Origin: Apostichopus japonicus
Lineage: Eukaryota; Echinodermata; Holothuroidea; Aspidochirotida; Stichopodidae
Direction of reading: 5' to 3'
Assembly: GCF_037975245.1 (NCBI RefSeq)
Contig: NC_092564.1
Coordinates: 12,674,484-12,738,483 of the forward strand
Length of the DNA stretch: 64,000 bases
Shown: positions 23,446 to 36,193 of the stretch, piece by piece
Position numbering within the stretch: position 1 is the stretch's first letter
Layout of the letters: each line of letters starts with the position of its first letter
Program-made: the position numbers and the translations under genes
The notes under the pieces: model-generated
Seen by the model: the letters and a program-made list of their open reading frames with translations, nothing else
Database searches by the model: none
What the model was told of the DNA's origin: nothing

Positions 23446-23729
23446 CAAAGTGGCTATTCTTACGACTGTTCGTAAGAATAATTTCCGACTACGCATGCGC
23501 AGTTGCTATTTTTATGACAGGAGAACTATTTTTTACGACCAGGAGTAACAATAATTTCCGGTTAGGGCTAGTGTTAGGGTTAGGATTGGGGTTTAGGGTT
23601 AAAGTTAGGGTTAGGGTTACCCCTACTACATGCGCAGTTGCTTTATTTACTTTACTGAGCTTGAATTCGCCTTTGTTGTAAGAATAGTTTATAAATAATT
23701 GTTACGACTAGTCCTAAAAAGCCACGGCC
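23446..23729. mobile_element. hAT-like MITE with telomere-repeat core, 284 bp
   Basis: Flanked by an identical TATTTTTAT at 23437-23445 and 23730-23738, compatible with an 8-bp hAT duplication plus one matching base. The ends form imperfect inverted repeats of ~35 bp: GTGGCT..TT..TACGACTGTTCGTAA from the left, and GTGGCTTTTTAGGACTAGTC on the other strand from the right. Inside, ATGCGCAGTTGC occurs twice around a ~70-bp tract of TTAGGG-like units (23560-23622). No transposase is present, so the element is non-autonomous. Confidence 0.75.
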
Positions 23730-24146
23730 TATTTTTATTTAAACTGACAAGGCACATTTTGCATTGCTTTACTTTTGGTTCACTGAACCCATCATCCTAC
23801 TGTAGGCCTAGGCTAACGTAAGATTCCCTTATGTACTGAGTGCTGGGCCAACTAAAGTTAAACCTAACATTTTACAGTATGCCTAGCCTACAGTGCGGTA
23901 ATTCACCTTAGCCTAATAAATGTTATATTGCGTTCAGAAGTAGGAGTACAGTCAAGCCTAATGTTAAACTTTTACGTACTTGTTCATTAGTAGTACTGTT
24001 AGGATAGCAACAATTTAAAAGACGTAGGCTAGACTTTCAGCTTTTCAGCAGTTAGGCACTCTAAGTTAACTATATTATATGGAACGAATTAATTTTTCAA
24101 CCAGATGTAACATTACCCTTCAAAACGGTTCCTTATAAGTGCTCAC

Positions 24147-24200
24147 CTTTCGAATTCCAATAAAAGAATTTTCTTCGTAGATAGACTTTATCAAATTGCT
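24147..24200 (-). other. TTC21B: Candidate untranslated first exon of TTC21B
   Basis: A good donor (GAAAG|GTGAGC) lies at 24147/24146 on the minus strand. The coding exon 1 acceptor requires an upstream non-coding exon, and the candidate sits next to an X-box-like site. The upper boundary (transcription start) is a guess. Other donors between 21.8 and 25.4 kb cannot be excluded. Confidence 0.35.
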
Positions 24201-24207
24201 TTGGTAT

Positions 24208-24220
24208 GTTGTTTAGCAAC
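24208..24220. promoter_or_regulatory. X-box-like RFX site upstream of TTC21B
   Basis: GTTGTTTAGCAAC is a near-palindrome that fits the RFX consensus RYYNYY-N-RRNRAC with a one-base spacer. RFX factors drive ciliary genes through X-boxes close to the transcription start, so the location is apt. Degenerate X-box matches are common by chance; the symmetric GTTG/CAAC arms make this one better than average. Confidence 0.4.
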
Positions 24221-25386
24221 TAAATCGGGGTTGCCGTACATTCATAAATATGGAACGCCATCTGTTTATCGACTGTTAGGGAAAATATCAACTTTTCAAG
24301 GCAATCATCTTGCTATATACAGGTTAACATCAGCAATTGCAATATTAATATTGCATAATCATACTTTTATTAAATCAGATAATATCAGTTTGGCCAAAAA
24401 TAACATCATCATATGACACCTAGGCTAGCATGTCTCTTCTTCAAGCTAAAGGTAGTATTCTAACTTAGTAATTCCTCCTCTGAAATATGACGCACCACTA
24501 TGGACTAAAAAGATATCGTTACGTAACTTGCATTGACTTGTGTATCGACTGGCCATAGTTTTATCTGGCGAACTAGGGAAGATAAAAACGGATTATAATC
24601 AATGAAATCAAAGCGAAAGTTGTAACATGTGGCTAAAAGTAAATCCCACAACTAACAATAAAAGATAAAACCGCGTATAATGAAACCCTTCGGTCATGCA
24701 CTTTGTACCATTGAAAGGGGTTGAAACTGACACAGAATGCGGTTTATCTATCTCATTCGACAGAACATAAAAGCTATGCGGAGGCATAGGGGCTGTTTCA
24801 TTCCCTCGTTAGGAAACAGATGAGCTATATTGTATTCACAATTTTGTATAATAATAATAATGCACACAGTCATTAATGCAATGAAATCATTTTTTAGAAT
24901 TTATTTGGCCTTGGAATATTTGTTATTTTCTTGTAGATATTATCAGTACTGTCTTACCATTCTTTTTGAAGTTATGAATCAAGTCAGCTAGGTTTTTCAC
25001 CCTTACATATTATTAGAATCGTCCAATTCGTTCATCGGCGGGAGCTTTAAATAGTACCATTTGGGTTCATTTTCATAATATGAGTACGTCTGACTTGCGT
25101 ACTTTCTAGAATAATATTTTTGCAGGAATCATAATAAAGAATCTTCTGTATTTTTTACCTTCTTTGGTGCAGCTATACATAAATCGTCTATCGTCTAATC
25201 GTAAAAAACGTCTATCATTTTCCTTTGCTAGGCTTTCTGTAACTCGCGGTACTGTAAAAGTTTCTCACACACATTATGTACGGAGTTCAACAGTTTGCAC
25301 AAGACAGGACGAATTATAGAAGGAGAAATTTGATTGGTCTGTATTTAGACGGAGCTGAATGTTGTCCAATCATACCAACTTGTACA
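24221..25386. other. Intergenic, nothing recognised
   Basis: AT-rich sequence upstream of TTC21B. I see no supported ORF, RNA gene or repeat array. Confidence 0.5.
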
Positions 25387-25573
25387 TATCTCAAGATCAT
25401 GTGTAGTATCTGTTCCCTTTCGAGGGGAATGGTGATGCACACCTGACGATGATTACACAGTCACAGTCCCGATGCAAGGGGACTGGGGTTAGAAGCGGAT
25501 CAGTCGTTCAGTAGTTTGGTTTTCGTGCCCAGGTTCTTTCCTGGGCGACTTTTTCTTAAAAAGTATCTCAAGA
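25387..25573 (+). mobile_element. U2-headed SINE-like element, copy A (5'-truncated)
   Basis: Begins within the U2 snRNA 5' region (AAGATCATGTGTAGTATC..TGTTC, containing the branch-recognition GTAGTA) and continues into a non-U2 body ending GGCGACTTTTTCTTAAAAAG. Flanked by the 10-bp direct repeat TATCTCAAGA at 25387-25396 and 25564-25573, the mark of retrotransposition. The left repeat overlaps the AAGA of the U2 sequence. About 94% identical to copy B by my hand alignment (about 10 differences in ~167 bases). No poly(A) tail. Confidence 0.88.
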
Positions 25574-26730
25574 GCAGACTATATCCTGTTTGATAAATTG
25601 CTTGAACCGAAGTATTACGTCATAGGGTTCGCGAGATAATGTAGTTTGAATATACATAGAACTTTAGAGTAAATTCTCTTTCTGTATTGTTTTACTACTA
25701 AACTAAATTGAAGCTACCAGGCAATTCATCGCATCTCCTGTACTTGTAGCAAGTAAGAGTGGGAAGATGTAATTATAAAACAAATTGCCGCTTTTTGTTT
25801 AGTGGTTTACCGTTCGAAACGTACGTTGCTCGGTCAGTCACTAAAGGCGATCTCAACAAGCTAGTCCGTCTCGAAATCTTTATATATCCTCTTGAAAATG
25901 GTAAATGTACCTCCCTGGGTTGGGACGGAATGGGAGGAGAAGGGGAATTGACCAATTACTGATTTTGACAAATATATGGTACATGTTGGTAACCTGACTG
26001 GAGGCGATATTGAGCGGTATGTAGTACATAGGAATTATGTTGCCAACACTACCACACCTTTCAACCTGAATTTCTGCAGAAATATTTTGATTACTGGTTT
26101 ATCGAAACATAATTTTGCAACCCACCTCCACCAAACTCCACACCACCTCCACCCACTAATCGCTGACAAGTATTGGTATACAGTATTTTGCACAGAAGAT
26201 GTGGTCTGCACATTGAACATCACTGTACGTACACTGCGTTGGCAATAATCCGCACCAAGACCAGAGACAACTCTATCTTTCTTCTGGATTTCGCCGGTGA
26301 ATTGTTTGTGATTTTCAACAAAGAACAAGCAAATAAAATGAAATAGAAATATGCGACCTCGTTTTCTCAAGATTAATAGTATAGAAATGCTGGCAATATT
26401 TTTGATGAAATAGACTGATCAAGGGAGATGAAGTAAAAGGAATGGCTTTTTTTAGATATGCATGTCTTCATGTCTCACAGAATGATGAAGACTTGAGGCA
26501 AAATTTTAGGAAGCTTCGTTCTCACCTTTCGCGTGACTACGTATTCTACCTGAGGCTTCCATATACTACATCAACCGATATAAATTTGAAAGGCTATTCC
26601 AGTGGGCAAGTGAAAGAAAGAAAAAATCACAGCAGGAAGTGTAGGTACTTAAATATATTTTGGTACTGTAAATGAACATATATAAACACACACACACGTA
26701 GAGACACACACGTTTATATATATATATATA
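25574..26730. other. Intergenic, nothing firm
   Basis: Several 60-110 codon open frames on both strands lack recognisable motifs or convincing starts. No repeat structure apart from short CA and TA runs at 26690-26730. Confidence 0.5.
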
Positions 26731-27376
<646 letters not shown>

Positions 27377-27479
27377 CAAAAATTTTTAGTTAATTTTTAA
27401 TATCAAATTTATTGAAAAATCTGAAAACTTGACGAACTTAGCTTTTTGCCTTACAAAACTGATCCTTCTCCTCAATGTG

Positions 27480-27679
27480 AAGTGTCAATGCATTGAAACT
27501 GTACTTAGTCTACTGCAAGTGCTTAATGATGAAAATGAGCGCCCTTGACACGCACGATAACGTTTTGGCCAATTACGCGTTATGAACAGATGCCAAGGAC
27601 TGCATTTGATACAATTGATCACGATATTCTTTCGTTCAGGCTACAACATCGATTTGGGATTCCCAGAGGTTTACAACAC
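27480..27679 (+). mobile_element. LINE reverse-transcriptase remnant (AFDTIDHDIL block)
   Basis: 27599-27679 translates as TAFDTIDHDILSFRLQHRFG then IPRG, the 'AFDTIDHxILLxRL...FGI' segment of CR1/L2/jockey-type RTs. About 100 bases upstream, in another frame, is IETVLSLLQVLND, resembling the 'TETALLKVLND' that precedes it in intact elements. Frameshifts separate the two blocks. Confidence 0.78.
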
Positions 27680-30600
27680 CTATGAATGCAACGTGTGTGT
27701 GTATATGATAGGGTGCGTGTGTGTGTGTGTGTAACGTGGCAGAGGGGAGGATGGTGCGAGGTAACAAAACACCGAGTGTTGCGCCTCTATAAAACTCAGA
27801 AAGATGTCACATACAGAACAAAAAACAAAGCGGTTATAATTAACAACCATGCGACAAAGAAACATTTTTTCTTTCAACCTCGCGAGTCGATAGATGCCGG
27901 CAAACCTGTCCAGGTTGTTTACTTACATGTAAAGAACGTTAAACCACCGCAAAAGCGAATATGCCGCAGCTATTCTCTAGTGCGAGTTTGTCATTTCATA
28001 TCAGAATAGTGAAAAAAAAATGTCAAATCATTGTGACGTCACTTGAGAATAACGTCGTTTTGATGACTATAGCTACGTGCGGAAGGTTCATTACCTGAAG
28101 TTATATATGCTATGTTTCCATAGCCCCGGCTAGATATAGCGTGTGACTACCCGGCTTCGTTATCATGGGTACGCATATATTTATCATCGCAGAGTTTTTC
28201 CGTCAAATATTTCTGTTCACTTAATTCCTTCCATGAAGAAAGTACTATATACCATCTCCTTCGCTTTACCGTATGAGACTTAACGTAAGTTGGTACAATA
28301 TGAAACTAATTTAGACACACATAACCGAGGCCTGTAAATCGCCTGTTTAATGCAAGTTAATTTTGCGAATCACTTCACACTTTTGATTGTTTCAGGTTCG
28401 TTCTCATCAGTTATTTGATAAGACTGAACTCTGTAGGCCATATACCTGCACAATACTAATCTGCCTAACGGTTATATACGAGCATACTGTAATTACAGAC
28501 TATTTCACGCCTTGCACAGCTATTAAAAAATCGAGATTTTTTTTCTCTTCCTGACAAACTCTAGATGATTCCATCATTTGCTAAAACTTAATTAATAAAG
28601 GTGAGAAACGAATAAAAATAGTGTGAATGAGGTAAGATCATTTGGCTATGTCGCTTAACTGGTGTCGGATTTTGAATGACGTCATCGTAACGTTCTATGT
28701 ATCGGATCAGAATAAGGTCGTTTGGTTCGATGTACGCAAGGTAGAGAGGTTACTCATACTTTCAAACTTCCCAGTCAAACACTGCGGCCTTTCCGAGGGA
28801 TTTTCGAGAGAAACTTGCATTTATTTGAAAATTGCATTTATTACATGAGTGGAAGGCGTTAAATATGTGGGCACGTGATCAAAGGATCTCAAGTGTGTGA
28901 TTAATGATGTAAATGACACATTCACATCCTCAAGACACACAATTAGCATTTTTATATTGGTAAATTTGGTCAAATTATTACTAGCCGAGAAAATTAAGTA
29001 AATAAAATAAGTAAGGAAAAAGAAGAGAAAAGTATATAGCCTAATATTAGGAGGAGATGAAAGCATGAAGCTGTCGGCAAGTAACTTTCTGTATATAATC
29101 AATCTATAGTATAAAATACTTATAGGGTAAACATACATAGATACATACATATATACATACACGCATACAAACAAGAGCAATAGATGGCGTTTCTATGACA
29201 AGCAAAATGTGTGACCCTTATTTTCACGACTAATGTTGTGACTTCATAGCATTTTCTTAAATACACATGTCCTACATTTCCTACTACGTACAGAAGAGGG
29301 AGAGATGTCTGATTTACCGGCCCTCACCTTATCTTCACCCTTCTCTTCTGAAGTGGTATGTTTATAGGAATCATTACTGTGAGAGCATATAATGTAAATG
29401 CGTTCCATTTCATTACCATGATGAGATTAATCGAACGAGATAATATCAGAAAATAGCATTTTTTTTCTTTTGTGGGGTCTAAAAGAATTATTCTACCGAT
29501 AAAATACACAAAGACATAGTTAACCTTCATAGCCATAGGTAGGCTATAACTTTTCTTTGAAGAATTCTATACAAATGTTTTATCATTAGATTTCCTTTTT
29601 TTCATCTCTTACTTTTATAGAAATCAACCGTAAAGATTTCTCTCCTCGTAACGTCATTTTACGCCTTGCCATTCTAGTGAATTTTCCACTTCGTTTCGGA
29701 TCATCATTCCAGTTATCGAGATCAGGTGTTTCTTACGCCCTTTAGCAATTCCCCCTTGAGTTGGTTAATCAATCCATAAATCTTTCCCTAACCACTCTTT
29801 GTCTTTCTAACTACTCACAGTTGATCAGCCAATTATTGTTCAATCCCCGCTTTGTCTTTGTAAAATTCACTCATAAAATATTCATGATTTTTCCATATAG
29901 TCACAAGACTTTACCATGACGTCAGACTGCCTTGGTTACTGGCGCCAAAACAAAAATAACAAAACCAAATCAAAGGAAAGACGACAACAAGCCCTGCTAT
30001 GTCAGATGATGATAAAACAAGACAGTTTATAATAAACAGAATATTAATTAGATTCAATACAGATAAACAATTTTTACAAACCACACACACACACACATAT
30101 TATCTGACTTTGTATAGGTTCTACACATCGTTAAAAACTTCGTGAAAGATGATTTATCATTTCTATGAACGCTTCAAACGTACATATATTCAAGTAATAA
30201 AAAAAAATCGTGTCCAAACTATAGAACATGACAAAACAAAGGTATATAATCCAGGACTTTGACAGCCAAAAATCATGAAGAGAGACTTTTGAAATTCTAT
30301 GACTAGCAGGTAACAGAGAAGTGATAAATGTAGACTCCCTACGAGTCTGAACTGGGACAGTTAACTATGAGAAGAATTATTAGCTTTCCTTTGTTTAATC
30401 ACTCGGAAATGTTTCACATCAGAGAGCAAACAATAAACTGACCCGGAAATAATCAAACTGGGTGTAGTCCCGCGCATAAGGTATGCAAGGTACTTTGGCT
30501 AACGACTGCCCAACCCCCAATCCCCCATTTCCGTGCTGGATCACAAACAGTTCTGTTGAAAAGCGTAATTACCGATATTTGTGAAAACAAGCTGAAAAAG

Positions 30601-32796
30601 TATTGAGCAGAAATTTCTTCAAAAGTTGTAAAATCTTGCAAAGAACAACAACACTAAAGAAAGTTGTAATTTTGCAACACCGGTTTTCAACTAAGCACCC
30701 TTGATCATATCAAAAAGTCCTCAATGGGGGGAGGGGGGCGGGAAGGTGAGATGATTTCGCCCCGTAGACTCCTACCCCAGGTCACAAAATCTGCCAATGG
30801 AGGATCGCCAAGATGATGAAGGGGGGATTATTTGGGTCTCCAGGAAAACAATGTAATACCATGCAGGATCTACTACACACCAAATCCAGTCTATACATTA
30901 TAGCCACCACCGATGATCGGGTTAAACACTACACTCAAAATGTAAGAAGCGTTAATCACGTGATTCCAATAACTCCATCAGCCTGGATGGTGTTACGCAA
31001 ATTAGTTTAGGTTCGGTTCATCTTCTGTCCAAAGTTGTGCTCCTGTATATATTATTATATTGACATATGTGTTTAAGGTAAGGAACTTTCTGGAGTTGTC
31101 GAAGAATTCCACATCAATGTGGTAAATTTAGTATCAGTAACGATTGACAAATGAACGATACTTTTGATAATGTAGTGTCATGACACATTTTATTGATATA
31201 GAATACCATATTTATTAAAAGTTTACAGCCCCCCAAAAAAAATATTGGTATAGTAAACAAAAGGACTTTAAAACTTTTTGTATGGTATTTTCTCATTTCC
31301 GTGCCTTCATACAAGACCTAAATGAGATGGGGGATGGTTTTAGGTGCCTGCGTAAATAACCAGATATCCGAACGTCGACGACAAAGGACACAGTCAGATG
31401 GGTGGTGAGGATGTTGAGGGCAGTGACGTACACACGATTTCAAAGGTGCCGATGGGGAGACAAATTCTAAATTTAACTTAGTTAGGTTGAGACATGAAAG
31501 GAAGGTTGTCCTGGCCCGAAAAAATGGTCTAATTCTTCTCCGTCTGAACTTTAATAAAGCGCACCCAACTTTGTCCGCCGAATGAGGAAGGATTGTGTGT
31601 GTGTGTGGGTGGGGTGGGGATTGGAGATACCCCTCCATGCAGTCTTATAGTAAGTTTGTACTCTTAATATAGCACAGTGGCCCAGACTTGCACTCGTCCT
31701 CAATTATTTGTACTCCCGAATATACCCGAGTATACCCGAATACTCATACTCAACGCAGTTTGGAATGTATTATTGGTATATAGATACTGTAAAATACTTA
31801 AATATATGCCTGCATATGCATAGCCTGTTTCGGAGAGCAAAAGAGAGATTGGCAAGGGAAACAAGAGGGGAGGGGGAAGGAGTACCTCAATAATTGTTGA
31901 AGTATAGATACTCAAAAAGATCATTATGTACATTTTGCAGTGTTTTTTGGCTTCTCTTCGAATCATTGACATTTTTTACACCGATTGTCGTGCTACATGT
32001 AAATAAAGGCTAGTCACGCAATGCCTATGGAAATAATAGCAACAACATGCTCCGAAAAGACACATTGACGTGCTTTTTAAATTACACACTCGTCAATTAT
32101 GTGGGTCGAGCGTAACTAAAGGCAGCTCGAGAGAACAACGTGAGAGCTTTGGTAATTTTTCTTTCTTTGAGTAAAGAGACATTAAAGTAATTAATTCTCA
32201 TTGTTTAGAAAACGTATGGTTCGTTTACCCCATTATTATAATTTTATGTTTACCTTTATCAATAAAGTGGGCAATAATGTTAATAGGGTAGTCGCGAAAT
32301 CTTCTACCTAGGTGACATTGACGTTTCGCCACGCAAATTTTATATTTATTTTGAAAGTATATATATATTTTTGAAAGTTCAGTGATCTAATACGGTACGG
32401 CATTGTAATGTAAATTACCAATCACCAAGCATTTCGATTGGGAAATGAAAACGTTTAGTCTCCAATTTGTTATGTAAATCTATTGCTGTATGACATATGA
32501 TAGCACCATTCTAGATCATTTCTACAGTTATCATTATTGTTCGTTCATAGTTCATCTCCTCCAAATATTTTTGAGATACAAGCACGGAGGGTGTGTGTGG
32601 GGGTGGAGGGGCATGGACCCGTGCCTTCCATCCTCAGTCAGGGGAAATGTTTTAGTCGGAGGAATTTTGTCGGGGGAATTAACGTCAAAAAATAATTATT
32701 TTTCTTCTGGGACAGAACCAGCAAACCTCTGGCTGTTCCATAAATGCCCCTACCTATATACAGTCGAGGAGAATTACAAGTCCCCCAAGTTCCACC
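27680..32796. other. Intergenic, no gene recognised
   Basis: AT-rich. Contains GT/CA microsatellites (27697-27732, 30080-30100, 31590-31620), three TGACGTCA palindromes (about 28034, 28679 and 29916) and G-rich runs near 30725. No motif-bearing open frame found. Confidence 0.5.
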
Positions 32797-32938
32797 ATGA
32801 AAATCTTGTGGACATCACTGCTGATTCAGATGGTCACAGGTGGGGTATACACGACGTCCGATATAAGAAACTGCCCGATGTGCGCATGTACCGTTACCAG
32901 TATACACATCATCATCATATCATGTTTGATAAAATATG
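32797..32938 (+). CDS. Weak candidate: start exon of a small secreted protein
   Basis: An ATG in a good initiation context (TTCCACCATGA) opens a frame MKILWTSLLIQMVTGGVYTT followed by SDIRNCPMCACTVTS. That is a plausible signal peptide and then three clustered cysteines. A possible donor (CACAG|GTGGGG) falls right after the signal peptide. Beyond ~47 codons the frame is hydrophobic and AT-rich and looks non-coding. No homology is recognised, and an overlapping frame is also open, so this could be chance. Confidence 0.2.
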
Positions 32939-33012
32939 AAATAGGCATATTTTTCGCTGGAAGAAAGCTTTTTTTTCAGTTTTGCGAACTATACATTATA
33001 AATTATGTTTAG

Positions 33013-34644
33013 TATGTGTTACACTGCCCTGTATACATCAAAACAGGGAGAGCAGAGGACCTATTGTATACCGTGCAGTGCTTTTCCTTGACCTATATGT
33101 TAGCATGGTGCTTTGGTATTTATGATAACTAGTCGTACACAGAGTTGCATTTCACTAGTAGATTTTTTTTGGCGTCTCATGCAGTTATCGATATAAAGCA
33201 AAAATTGTGAGAGAATTTTTTCTCTGTAATGTGGCAAGTAGATTTTTAATATAAAAAAACGTGGTGTGAATTATATACGATCGAATTCACTTGGGTTTCT
33301 AAAGATTTATGGACGTCCCATGAACAATCGAATTGCGAACATCACACACGGTTTGGAAGATACAAGAAGAATATTGTAGGTGCATTTTGCTAACACCTGA
33401 TATTTAAAAGATTTCATTCATATAGGCCTATCTGCTTTTACGGGCTCGGTGTCTCTTATTATTTCCTCACCTATTTCAGGTAAGGTATATCTTATCACAT
33501 TGTACCACAGGTAACTGGATTAACTAATAGTACGAACACGTTCAAGTGTGATTAAAACATATAGGATTAAGCCATAACAGAAATTAATGACTATTTTTTT
33601 TGTCACTGTTGTATCCTTGTAGATGAAAACTATGAAGCTTTACAACACACCGATCGTTATATAACATTCTCAGCGGGAACGCAAATATCTGCATGAAAAC
33701 GTAAAACTTGTATAATCTTGTAAAACATAACTTCAATTAAAGTCTCAGTAACTGTTTGCTAAATTTTAAACTTCGGCCTTTCCAGCTTACTGCTTTAAAA
33801 GCTGACAGTGAAAATGACATATGCAATTTTCATATCAATATTCATTATTTTTATTGAGTTATATGTCGTTAAAAATTTTGAGCTGAATAAAATTAGCCAG
33901 ATTGTTTTACGAGTCCGTAGATTATACAAACTTCAAACAAAATGTGCAAGCCTCGCCCAACAGATCATGCGCAAATAAAATCTTTCTGTTTTGTTTACGC
34001 CCGTTAGGCCTAGGACTACTTTCACTTTCGTGACTAGCCTGCCATAGCTCCCTTCTCAAGAATAGTATCTTTCTCTCGGACTTACCGATGTAGCCTGCGA
34101 AATTGTGTCATTTCCTTACATTGCAATGAATAAACAGGTATTTACAGACTTTTCCTCCGTGGAATTGTAAAAAAGTGGACGATACGAGTATAGATCATGT
34201 GTAGACTATTTTGTTTACATTAATTTTATGTAATGAACATGCTGACGTGGGCTGTCGTAGTGATTTTACGGTAAATCGTTCGTGCCATAAGGGCAACAAA
34301 AAATAAATTTCTTTCTCTCGATGCGACAGCTTTTCTCCATTAAACCCACCTGGTCAGAGTGCATTTAGAATAAGAAACATTGAAGTCTACTTCGGAAGTG
34401 TGTTTTCAGAAATTCATCAGCAAACACGTATTTAGGCTTAAATGCAACAATGGTGTTTAATTCCATTCTATAGTGCCTTGTTGCTTATACATGACAATAG
34501 CTAAGGGAACAGTTATATCGAAAAGGTAATTGAATTTTTAGGAAACGGAGGGGGATTACGTCATCACCTTGCAACGGTGTTGTTGTACAACTACAAAGAA
34601 AACAATAACCCGTACGTAGGAATTGGAATATGACACGCAAAAGG
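33013..34644. other. Intergenic, nothing recognised
   Basis: AT-rich sequence with no supported gene or repeat array. Confidence 0.5.
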
Positions 34645-35153
<509 letters not shown>

Positions 35154-35510
35154 ATCAAGATGACGAATATCAAGATAATGTTGGCTACAACGACGACAAT
35201 GACGACAACGACAACGGTTATGATGATGATGATGACGATGACGTAGACGAGCACGATGACGACGGCAAGTCGATGATGACGTAGATAGCGATGGCGATGA
35301 TGGTGATAGCGATGGTGATGACGATGAAGATGATGATGATGACCTTGACTACGACGACGACGATGACGACAACAATTATGATGATGATGACCACGGCGGC
35401 TATATCGATGATTTTGACGAATACGACGATGACGATGACGATGGCGACGAATATGACGATAACGATTGCGTTGTTGGTAGTGGTGGTGGTGGTGTTTTGT
35501 TTTATTAAAA
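35154..35510 (+). repeat. Degenerate GAT/GAC-rich flank of the trinucleotide array
   Basis: Mixed GAT, GAC, GGC and AAT triplets that keep a three-base rhythm but have accumulated substitutions. It ends in a GGT run near 35480. Probably the decayed older edge of the same array. Confidence 0.75.
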
Positions 35511-36193
35511 TGAAGCTTATTTAGATGTTATTAACGTTTGCGACATGTAACACATTTCATTGTTTGTATGATTTTAAGATTTAAGATGTTTTAAGATTTA
35601 AAGTACAGCAAACCCTGCTTTATATCAATTCTAATTTCTGTTCAGACAGTGTGTGCCTTTAGACATTATTCAATACTACATATTCGATTTGGCGCGCTTG
35701 TTTTGGTGTTTGTATGTACTTAATTAAGTTTTATTATACATACACAGTTTTAAATAACTGATTAATACCTGTTCTATTATTCAATTAAATTTGGCCTGAT
35801 GGCCTGATGGTCTGTTGGCCTGATGGCCTGATTCAAAGAACGGAATCACAGTCTTGTTAATGAAGGATGAAATAATGCTTTTAGATTTGTTTTCACATGG
35901 ATGTAGTTTTCACTGCATATTTTTACTTAATCTGTATACGAATCTGTTTGTGCTGATTTTAAGCAGTGTTTCGAATTTCCCTTCATACAAGAGGTAAAAA
36001 AAAACACATTGCATTGGGAATGAGTATCGGGAATGTAACATTATATCGGCAATACGTACAACGTCTCCTTCTTGTCGCATAGAATACTTTGTTCATCCTC
36101 ATAATTTGTTTTGTACAAACACCCATTCTGTACCTGCTCAGACTCTGCTTCTCTGCTAACCAAGATACAGTTGCTGTTAAGATGTCCAGATGA

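Noticed and set aside
23560-23622. True telomere or chromosome-end sequence
   Set aside because: The tract is short and degenerate and lies inside a transposon-like element with unique DNA on both sides.
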